NCBI GenBank assembly: GCA_937907555.1
Contig: CALEST010000179.1
Location: 1-5,700 of the forward strand
Reading direction: 5' to 3'
Length of the DNA: 5,700 bases
Source: an uncultured Sediminibacterium sp.
GTDB lineage: Bacteria > Bacteroidota > Bacteroidia > Chitinophagales > Chitinophagaceae
Every line of letters starts with the position of its first letter. Positions within the stretch are counted from its first letter, which is position 1. This document shows positions 1 to 5,700 of the stretch, piece by piece. The notes beneath the pieces were generated by a model. It searched no databases and was not told the origin of the DNA. It saw only the letters and a list, made by a program, of their open reading frames with translations. Made by a program: the position numbers and the translations under genes.

Positions 1-515
1 TCTACTGTCTTTACAGAAATATTCAACAATTCAGCTACTTCTCTATATTTCAACCCATCTTCCTTAATTAATTTAAAGATCAGTCTGCAACGATTAGGAA
101 GGGTATTGATGGCCATTTTTATTTTTAAAACCATATCCTCGGTTATCATCAATAAATCTGGCCTAAAATAAATACTGTTTAATTGAACCTGCCATTCATC
201 CATAGACAACCCGGCTCGACGCTTCTGTTTTTTAAGTAAATTCAGAGACATATTCCTGACAGTTGCATAAAAGTAAAACAATGGGGACTCCAGTTGACAC
301 AACTGTTCTTTTCGCTGAAGTATCATCATAAATAAATCCGAAACAATATCTTCTGCTTCTTCCTCGGATCTAACGATAGAATATGCAAACTGCTTTAGTT
401 TTGAGTGTAATGCAATAAAGAGTGTTCGATATGCAGATTGGTCATTGTTGTAAGCAATGGCAATTAAACAGTTGCGAACAGCCTCATTTCCCTCTACTGA
501 ATTCGAAGAATGCAT
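1..515 (-). CDS. ECF RNA polymerase sigma factor, FecI-like (3' end beyond window)
   Basis: The product directs RNA polymerase to a small set of promoters; in Bacteroidota such factors usually work with a FecR-type anti-sigma factor and a TonB-dependent receptor. I translated 171 residues. Sigma region 2 spans about residues 25-98: a core-binding helix with SEEEAEDIVSDLF near 50-62, then the YATVRN segment (83-88) and a basic LLKKQKRR stretch. Region 4 runs from about 128 to the edge, with LPNRC at 139-143 and the helix-turn-helix KYREVAELLNISVKTV at 156-171. Family members are usually about 170-200 residues, so only a short C-terminal tail should be missing. The ATG at 513-515 is the earliest possible start because an in-frame TAG directly precedes it; the next in-frame ATG would remove much of region 2. 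The start lies inside the peptidase gene (32-bp overlap, different frame), which suggests translational coupling. No promoter of its own is recognisable. Its anti-sigma factor and target genes are not visible. Confidence 0.95.
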   Translation of the reverse strand, partial: MHSSNSVEGNEAVRNCLIAIAYNNDQSAYRTLFIALHSKLKQFAYSIVRSEEEAEDIVSDLFMMILQRKEQLCQLESPLFYFYATVRNMSLNLLKKQKRRAGLSMDEWQVQLNSIYFRPDLLMITEDMVLKIKMAINTLPNRCRLIFKLIKEDGLKYREVAELLNISVKTV

Positions 516-1998
516 CTACGTCTTTTTTAAATTGTACCAGTGACGGTTTGTGAATATAGTACATATGACCCGATTCATAGAAATAGAACTGAATATTCTT
601 TCTTTGTTCTGGTCGCAAAAACATATGTTCAATGTCATACTTGGCAGTAAAATACGGAGTGGCAAAATCATAATATCCGGCACCCATATATACTTTTAAA
701 TCAGGGTTCTTGCTCATTGCATCCCTCAGACTCTCTGCCACATTTAAAAACTGATTTTGGACGTTGCTGTAATTCCAAGGATATACATCTCCGAAAATAT
801 TATAGCCATTTTCTTCTTTAAAATTCAACTCTCTTTGGAAATAATCATTCATGGTTGCGGTAAAAGGACCATCAATATTGGCAAAAGAGGGATCAAAACT
901 GTTCACTTCACCGGCATCATCCAGATCACGGCCAGTGAACCTGGCATCCAGTCTGCCAATGGTTAATCCGTCCTTTCTGCTGAGTTCTTTGTAAAATCTG
1001 CTTTCTTCTACCCGCAAATTAGACTGAAGACAATATTCTTTAGACAGTCCGGTGTAATAACTCATTTTTTCTGCAATAGCTTCTTTCTCTGACTCACTCA
1101 ACCAACCTCCTTTTATAAGGGCAGAAGCATAGGGGCCAATAGCAAAAGCTTCGGCTTCTTTTAAAGCATTTTGCAAATTAGCCTGTAAAGCCGGTGCCAG
1201 TTTTTTATGATACCATGCTGCAGCAGTGTAAGAAGGAATATACAATGCTCTTGGCAAATCATTTCCAACATAATAATCATTGGTTCCAAAATTCAATACA
1301 GCAGAAATCATGAAAATGCCATTTAGATAAATTCTATGTCTGTCCTGCAAAAATTTGGAAAGACCTGCTGCACGGGTTGTTCCATAACTTTCCCCTGCGA
1401 GGTACTTGGGAGAGCCCCATCTTTCATATCTCGATAAAAAATGGCGGATAAAAGACCCCATGGCAGTGATATCTTCATTAAAACCATGAAACTGTTTTGG
1501 ATTCTCGCCGGGTGCTGGCCTGCTGTAGCCTGTTGAAACAGGATCAATAAATACCAAATCCGTTTTATCAAGCCAGCAATATTCGTTGTTTACAAAAGTA
1601 TAGGGTGGTCCTTCTGAAAAACCATCCTCATTGAACTGAACCCTTTTGGGCCCCAAGCCTCCCATATGCAACCAAACGGAAGATGATCCGGGGCCTCCAT
1701 TAAAAGTAAAAGTGACGGGACGTTTTGCAGGATCATCTCCTTGCTTTTGATAATAGGTAAAGAATACTTTAGCAATCAGCTTACCCGTATCATTTTTCAA
1801 ATGGAGGTATCCGGTATGTGCTGAATAATCAATTTTCTTTCCGGCAATCATCATGGAATGACGGGTAGTCACTACTGTAACCCCTGCAGGAGATGCCTGC
1901 AAATTGGTAGCAACCGTTTCTGCTGGTGTATTGGAACGTTGAGCGTCCAGAACATTAAACTGAGCCAGCATACAAAATACTACAAATAGTTTTTTCAT
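484..1998 (-). CDS. Exported serine carboxypeptidase-like protein, peptidase family S10
   Basis: This 504-residue protein is a probable periplasmic or secreted serine peptidase of family S10 (alpha/beta-hydrolase fold), which typically removes C-terminal residues from peptides. A Sec signal peptide covers residues 1-19 with likely cleavage LDA|Q; there is no lipobox Cys and no type IX secretion tail. The oxyanion/substrate motif NGGPGSSS is at 100-107 and DPVSTGYS at 152-159. The catalytic Ser204 sits in GESYG (202-206), with Asp444 in GYYDF and His478 in SGHMY, so the triad is complete. The Glu that pairs with the GES Glu in yeast carboxypeptidase Y appears to be Gly114 here. I chose the ATG at 1998 because it begins directly with MKK and a hydrophobic core. 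The same frame opens earlier, at 2082, but that adds 28 residues overlapping the upstream gene and would bury the signal. The gene follows the FKBP protein by 43 bp and ends in TGA inside the sigma factor gene. The exact substrate is unknown. Confidence 0.94.
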   Translation of the reverse strand: MKKLFVVFCMLAQFNVLDAQRSNTPAETVATNLQASPAGVTVVTTRHSMMIAGKKIDYSAHTGYLHLKNDTGKLIAKVFFTYYQKQGDDPAKRPVTFTFNGGPGSSSVWLHMGGLGPKRVQFNEDGFSEGPPYTFVNNEYCWLDKTDLVFIDPVSTGYSRPAPGENPKQFHGFNEDITAMGSFIRHFLSRYERWGSPKYLAGESYGTTRAAGLSKFLQDRHRIYLNGIFMISAVLNFGTNDYYVGNDLPRALYIPSYTAAAWYHKKLAPALQANLQNALKEAEAFAIGPYASALIKGGWLSESEKEAIAEKMSYYTGLSKEYCLQSNLRVEESRFYKELSRKDGLTIGRLDARFTGRDLDDAGEVNSFDPSFANIDGPFTATMNDYFQRELNFKEENGYNIFGDVYPWNYSNVQNQFLNVAESLRDAMSKNPDLKVYMGAGYYDFATPYFTAKYDIEHMFLRPEQRKNIQFYFYESGHMYYIHKPSLVQFKKDVDAFFEFSRGK

Positions 1999-2041
1999 AA
2001 ATAGCGAAAATTGGATAGAATGAATTGTCAAGTTAAAGAAA

Positions 2042-3700
2042 TTATCGCGCTTCCAGCACTTCAATATCAAAAACCAGCACACTGTTTACCGGGATGTCCT
2101 TGCTTCTTGTTCTGATACCATAAGCCTGTCCTGAAGGAATATAAATGGTTATTTTACCGCCTACATTAATTTTTGGAACAGCCAGCTGCCATCCCTTAAT
2201 TAATCGGTTCAACGGGAAACTGGCCGGTTTTTCCTTTGTTTGATCAAAAATGGCCCCATTACTTAGTAAGCTCCCTTTATAATAAACGGTTACTGTGTCA
2301 GTAACTTTTATATTTTTCCCTGTTCCCTGACGCACAATATGATAATAAATATCTGAAATGCTTCCAGAGGTATCAATCTTTTTGTTATTTACCGCCTCTT
2401 TAATAATGGCATCATCCAATAAAGCCCGGGCTACAGAATCATGATTCTTGTTTAAATCTGCCTGAGGTCTGGTTGCTGATGCCTGCCTGAATATGGTATT
2501 ACCGAATGAAATATTAGACGGTTTAAATCCCCCATGTGATAAATAAAACTGTTTACCTTCTGCTCCAGCGCCATAATCAATCCGATGTCCTTCTCTGCCG
2601 GTTGCATCATAAGAAAATTTACTTGTGAGTATTTCTTCCCATCTTCCGTTGGCTTTTTGAATCCATTGATTACCCAGATATACTTTTCTTTCCAGCTGTC
2701 CATTCACTCCCCAGAAATTTTCACTGAAGGAATATAAATTCGAAAGATAATTCCCATCCTTTGGTGCACCGAAACTGGCAATCAATTTCCAGCGACCTGT
2801 CTCTGGCATGAAAAAGTAACCACTGTAAATGGTCATGGCTTTTGCGGAATCGGTTAATGCAGTAACCAGAAACTGATACTTCTCACCGGCTTTCCAGGGA
2901 TAAACAAAATGACTATGCCCCCCAGTTCCTTCATTGCCAAATTCATTGGTTACAACGCCATCGCCTTTCCCCATTAATTTTACCTTATTGGAATCAGGAA
3001 CTTTTTTGGGATCAATTGCTTCCTTACCCGCATCCCAGACAGAAAAAATTATTCTTCTTTCGGTTGGGCTGTTTACCTGCATACCAAAGTATCCTCTTTT
3101 AAAACCACAAGCCATAAAGTAACTATACAAAGGATCGTATCCTTCCGGCACCATTAACTCATTGTAAAACCCAATCACTTTGGCTGAATCTTCTGTGGGA
3201 TATTTCAGATGCACAGATGCTGCATTTCTTCTTGCAACAGGATTAAAGTGGATGCCTTCAGCAGGTTTTCCCGATAATTCAAGAGACTGAATATTGGCAA
3301 TTTGTTTTCCTGCTTTTTTCTGGCAGGTAATGGAAATCTGATAAAAGCCGGTATCGGTAATCAGCACTTTCCCTATTCTGATCTTTTTGGGAGCAACACT
3401 GCTGATTAATTTTAGCGGAAACTTCTTGCCGGCAATGGAAACCATTATATCTGAACCCGCATTCATTGCCTTGGTATGAAAACTTAACTCTAGTTCTCCA
3501 GATTGCTGTACTTTAAAAAACCAGTGAATACTTTGCTTGGTATCTGTCCATCCACTGAGACCATTTTTTTGAGTAAATAACAACTGCTCATCGGACTCTG
3601 CAGGTACTGCATAACCAGTAAACGCAGGTATTATTACAGACTGAGCCTGCAATAAATCGGAAAAAAGCAATAGTAACAGATAAAAAGGAACCTTCTTCAT
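2042..3700 (-). CDS. Exported DUF5077/DUF3472 protein with C-terminal FKBP-type peptidyl-prolyl isomerase domain
   Basis: This 552-residue protein has a Sec signal peptide at 1-19 (cleavage LQA|Q, no lipobox), so it should act in the periplasm or outside the cell. Residues about 24-145 resemble the beta-rich DUF5077 (GYAVPAESDEQ, SGWTD). About 155-405 resemble DUF3472 (YFGMQVNSPTERRIIFSVWD, NEGTGGHSHFVYPW). A charged linker leads to an FKBP domain at about 450-552. Its active-site residues match human FKBP12: Tyr474, Phe485, Asp486, Phe495, Ile501, Trp504, Tyr527, Ile536 and Phe544 correspond to Y26, F36, D37, F46, I56, W59, Y82, I91 and F99. It should therefore catalyse cis-trans isomerisation of prolyl bonds. 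The DUF regions have no established activity; a carbohydrate- or surface-binding role is only a guess. The ATG at 3700 is preferred over a TTG seven codons upstream because it begins the MKK signal peptide. The gene lies 43 bp after mgtE and 43 bp before the peptidase. The FKBP call is firm and the DUF names are from memory of family patterns. Confidence 0.92.
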   Translation of the reverse strand: MKKVPFYLLLLLFSDLLQAQSVIIPAFTGYAVPAESDEQLLFTQKNGLSGWTDTKQSIHWFFKVQQSGELELSFHTKAMNAGSDIMVSIAGKKFPLKLISSVAPKKIRIGKVLITDTGFYQISITCQKKAGKQIANIQSLELSGKPAEGIHFNPVARRNAASVHLKYPTEDSAKVIGFYNELMVPEGYDPLYSYFMACGFKRGYFGMQVNSPTERRIIFSVWDAGKEAIDPKKVPDSNKVKLMGKGDGVVTNEFGNEGTGGHSHFVYPWKAGEKYQFLVTALTDSAKAMTIYSGYFFMPETGRWKLIASFGAPKDGNYLSNLYSFSENFWGVNGQLERKVYLGNQWIQKANGRWEEILTSKFSYDATGREGHRIDYGAGAEGKQFYLSHGGFKPSNISFGNTIFRQASATRPQADLNKNHDSVARALLDDAIIKEAVNNKKIDTSGSISDIYYHIVRQGTGKNIKVTDTVTVYYKGSLLSNGAIFDQTKEKPASFPLNRLIKGWQLAVPKINVGGKITIYIPSGQAYGIRTRSKDIPVNSVLVFDIEVLEAR

Positions 3701-3743
3701 ATTATTTGAATGATTCCTCAACTTAATAAAAACAAGGGAGAAA

Positions 3744-5141
3744 TTATAATAGTAGGCCTTGTAAAAATAAATAAGCGAAACTAAAATAAATAATCAGCCC
3801 TGTTACATCTACCAATGTAGCTACAAAAGGGGCTGAAGATACTGCAGGATCGGCACCCAGTTTCTTCAGAAGTATCGGTAACATTGATCCGGTTAATGTT
3901 CCCCAGAGTACCACTCCAATCAGTGAAAAGCCTACCGTTGCTCCAATCATTGCCCAGTGAGGGCCATATATTTCCGGCATTATTGAATGCCAGATACTCA
4001 CTCTTAAAAAACCAAGTATACCTAAAACGGTTCCTAGCAATATTCCACTGATAATTTCTCTTTTCAGCACTCTCCACCAGTCTGACAAATGAATTTCTCC
4101 AACAGCCATTGCCTGTATTATAAGCGTGGATGCCTGTGATCCACTGTTCCCGCCACTTGAAATAATTAAAGGTACAAAGAGTGCCAATACCAGTGCCTTT
4201 GCTATTTCATCTTCAAAATGTCCCATGGCTGTAGCGGTTAATAATTCACCAATAAATAAAACGATTAACCAACCAACTCTTTTTCTGAAAAGCTTTAATA
4301 AGGGTATATCGAGATAGGGTTCATTCAAGGCTTCGGTACCTCCCATCTTCTGCATGTCTTCACTGAATTCCTCATTGGCTACCCAAAGCATGTCATCAAT
4401 GGTTACTATCCCCAGTAGAATATTGTTTTCGTCTACTACGGGCAAAGCCACCCGGTTATTCATTTTAAAAACCTGACTTGCATTTTCCTGGTCGTCGTTT
4501 ACTTTTAAAGAAACGACTCTGCCATCAATAACATCTTCAATTATTTTATCCGGTGAGGCTAGAATAATATCCCTGATTCTTACATCATCAACCAGCTGCC
4601 CCAGCTCATTGATTACATAAATAACATCAATTGTTTCGCTGTTTCTTGCATACTTGCGAATAGTAGCAAAAACTTCATCCATCGTATTGTGCTGATACAC
4701 GTATACATAATCCGGAGTCATTAATCTACCCACACTATCTTCCGGATACCCTAACAGAGACAGTGTTACCCTTCGCTCTTCGGGGTCTAATAATTTAATA
4801 AGATCTCTGATAGCCGCTTTTGGCAGTTCTTCCAGAAAGTCGGTGCGGTCATCGGCAGGTAATTCATTCAGCAATTCTGCTGTTTTTGCAGAAGGAAGTT
4901 CCTTTACAATGTCTTTCTGCTGTGCAATGTCCAGAATTTTAAAAACACTGGCTGCCCTGTGAACGGCCATATTCGCAATTATCCTGGCTTCGTATTGAGG
5001 ATACTCATTAATCAGGTCGGCTACATCACTGATATTCTGGTCGTTCAAAAACTCTCTGATCTCAAGTGGATCATCCACTTGAATTAATCGTTCAAATTGT
5101 TCAAACAAATCAGGATGTTCCAGTTCCAGTTCAAGTGCCAT
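3744..5141 (-). CDS. mgtE: MgtE-family magnesium transporter
   Basis: The product is a homodimeric inner-membrane Mg2+ channel/transporter gated by cytosolic Mg2+. All expected parts are present in 465 residues, close to the roughly 450 of the Thermus enzyme. The acidic superhelical N domain covers about 1-130 (ELPADDRTDFLEELP at 92-106). Two CBS domains lie at about 137-195 and 200-258, and a connecting helix at about 260-287. Five membrane segments follow at about 289-308, 314-343, 361-382, 394-424 and 436-462. The hallmark SSGGNSGSQASTLIIQA (328-344) and GADPAVSSAPFVATLVDVTG (429-448) are both intact. Asp445 lies 20 residues from the C-terminus and probably corresponds to the pore Mg2+-binding Asp432 of Thermus MgtE. 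The ATG start is 8 bp after the prfB stop, so the two genes are probably co-transcribed. That gap leaves no room for a leader riboswitch directly upstream. No truncation or frameshift is seen. Confidence 0.97.
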   Translation of the reverse strand: MALELELEHPDLFEQFERLIQVDDPLEIREFLNDQNISDVADLINEYPQYEARIIANMAVHRAASVFKILDIAQQKDIVKELPSAKTAELLNELPADDRTDFLEELPKAAIRDLIKLLDPEERRVTLSLLGYPEDSVGRLMTPDYVYVYQHNTMDEVFATIRKYARNSETIDVIYVINELGQLVDDVRIRDIILASPDKIIEDVIDGRVVSLKVNDDQENASQVFKMNNRVALPVVDENNILLGIVTIDDMLWVANEEFSEDMQKMGGTEALNEPYLDIPLLKLFRKRVGWLIVLFIGELLTATAMGHFEDEIAKALVLALFVPLIISSGGNSGSQASTLIIQAMAVGEIHLSDWWRVLKREIISGILLGTVLGILGFLRVSIWHSIMPEIYGPHWAMIGATVGFSLIGVVLWGTLTGSMLPILLKKLGADPAVSSAPFVATLVDVTGLIIYFSFAYLFLQGLLL

Positions 5142-5149
5142 TGTAAATA

Positions 5150-5700
5150 TTAACTGTTTTCTTGTTGCATCATTAAATAGGCCTTAATAAACCCTTCAAT
5201 TTCTCCATCCATTACCGGCCCGATATTTCCTACTTCATAATCTGTACGATGATCCTTGATCATTTTATATGGATGAAAAACATAGGATCGTATCTGACTG
5301 CCCCATTCAATTTTTTTCTTTCCTGCATTCGTAGCATCAATTGCCTCCTGTCTTTTTCTGAGTTCTTCTTCGTATAGGCGACTCTTCAACATTTTCATTG
5401 CCAGTTCCCTGTTCTCACCCTGTGTTCTCGCCTGTTGACATTCAACAATAATCCCACTCGGAATATGCTTTAACCTTACCGCAGTTTCAACTTTGTTTAC
5501 ATTCTGACCGCCACTGCCACCACTTCTATAAAAAGCCCATTCCAGGTCTCCTGCATTTACATTGATTTCAATGCTATCATCAATTAAGGGATAAACAAAG
5601 ACCGATACAAAAGAAGTATGCCTTCTGGCATTGCTATCAAAAGGGGAAATTCTTACCAATCTGTGCACCCCGCTTTCTGCTTTTAAAAAGCCATAAGCAA
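5150..5700 (-). CDS. prfB: Peptide chain release factor 2 (RF2), C-terminal half; 5' end beyond window
   Basis: RF2 recognises UGA and UAA stop codons in the ribosomal A site and triggers hydrolysis of peptidyl-tRNA. The open frame runs off the right edge; 182 complete codons are visible out of about 365 in the family. It begins with AYGFLKAESGVHRLVRISPF, which holds the RF2-specific SPF stop-recognition tripeptide (codons 5639-5647). The catalytic GGQ (codons 5504-5512) lies 45 residues further on, the same spacing as in E. coli RF2. The C-terminal WGSQIRSYVFHPY and KDHRT segments are also typical. The residue matching the variable E. coli position 246 is Ser, and the loop before GGQ reads RSGGS rather than the usual RASGA or RSSGA. 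The GTG at 5666-5668 is an internal Val codon of the conserved GVHRLVR segment and not a start. Whether the gene carries the programmed frameshift known in many prfB genes cannot be judged, because that site would lie upstream of the window. Confidence 0.97.
   Translation of the reverse strand, partial: AYGFLKAESGVHRLVRISPFDSNARRHTSFVSVFVYPLIDDSIEINVNAGDLEWAFYRSGGSGGQNVNKVETAVRLKHIPSGIIVECQQARTQGENRELAMKMLKSRLYEEELRKRQEAIDATNAGKKKIEWGSQIRSYVFHPYKMIKDHRTDYEVGNIGPVMDGEIEGFIKAYLMMQQENS

Larger units (their letters stand above)
1..5700 (-). other. Probable single transcription unit: prfB - mgtE - FKBP/DUF3472 gene - S10 peptidase - ECF sigma factor
   Basis: All five genes point the same way, with gaps of 8 bp (5142-5149), 43 bp (3701-3743) and 43 bp (1999-2041), then a 32-bp overlap (484-515). 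I see no GC-rich hairpin followed by a T-run in the gaps and no clear match to the Bacteroidota promoter pattern (TTTG about 19 bp before TAnnTTTG). Both 43-bp gaps are AT-rich and could hold a weak internal promoter that I cannot recognise. The unit extends beyond both window edges. The prfB-mgtE and peptidase-sigma links are the strongest; the two 43-bp links are inferred from spacing alone. Confidence 0.55.

Noticed and set aside
484..487. ATGA stop/start overlap at the end of the peptidase gene, which looks like a coupled start for the next gene.
   Set aside because: The ATG at 485-487 is not in the sigma factor frame and reaches a TAA after seven codons. The true sigma factor start is the ATG at 513-515.
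1..515. The sigma factor as a truncated pseudogene.
   Set aside because: The frame is intact to the window edge, with regions 2 and 4 both present. The missing end is due to the window boundary.
757..966. Plus-strand open frame of 69 codons (similar ones at 2934-3122 and 4126-4317).
   Set aside because: Each lies wholly antisense to a well-supported gene and shows no recognisable protein pattern.
1999..2041. A TTGACA-like hexamer on the minus strand upstream of the peptidase, suggesting a -35 box.
   Set aside because: There is no matching -10 at the right distance, and Bacteroidota do not use this consensus (they favour TTTG and TAnnTTTG), so it is probably chance.
3701..3721. GAGGAA-like sequence upstream of the FKBP gene as a Shine-Dalgarno, and a TTG at 3719-3721 as an alternative start.
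   Set aside because: The GAGGAA lies about 13 bases from the ATG, too far for a usual ribosome site. The TTG adds seven residues ahead of a clean signal peptide.
3781..4077. Minus-strand open frame of 98 codons inside mgtE (similar ones at 1323-1571, 1590-1775 and 2452-2703).
   Set aside because: These are alternative frames within conserved coding regions and have low-quality translations, so they are shadows of the real genes.

Overview
The window is a compact stretch of a Bacteroidota genome, most likely from the Chitinophagia or a nearby class. The evidence is a FecI-like ECF sigma factor of the kind expanded in Bacteroidota, two short Sec signal peptides ending in Ala-Gln, start codons preceded by AT-rich sequence without a clear Shine-Dalgarno, a DUF5077/DUF3472 protein, and a base composition that looks near 40% GC by eye. 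The class is an inference from protein style and was not checked by a search.

All five genes lie on the minus strand, so they are read from right to left. (1) 5150-5700: C-terminal half of peptide chain release factor 2 (prfB); the 5' part lies beyond the window. (2) 3744-5141: complete MgtE-type magnesium channel/transporter, starting 8 bp after prfB. (3) 2042-3700: exported protein with DUF5077-like and DUF3472-like regions fused to a C-terminal FKBP prolyl isomerase domain. (4) 484-1998: exported S10-family serine carboxypeptidase with a complete catalytic triad. (5) 1-515: ECF RNA polymerase sigma factor cut by the left window edge; its start overlaps the end of the peptidase gene by 32 bp.

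The gaps are 8, 43 and 43 bp and then the 32-bp overlap. No hairpin terminator is visible in any gap, so the five genes could share a transcript. The first two are housekeeping genes (translation termination, magnesium uptake). The next two encode exported proteins, a putative foldase and a peptidase. The last encodes a regulator whose targets are not in the window. No gap exceeds 50 bp, and I see no RNA gene, mobile element, CRISPR array or long repeat.

Most of the window is ordinary. The points most worth a second look are the DUF5077-DUF3472-FKBP fusion, the sigma factor start embedded in the peptidase gene, and the altered substrate-carboxylate site of the peptidase. I found no convincing evidence of a wholly new system.
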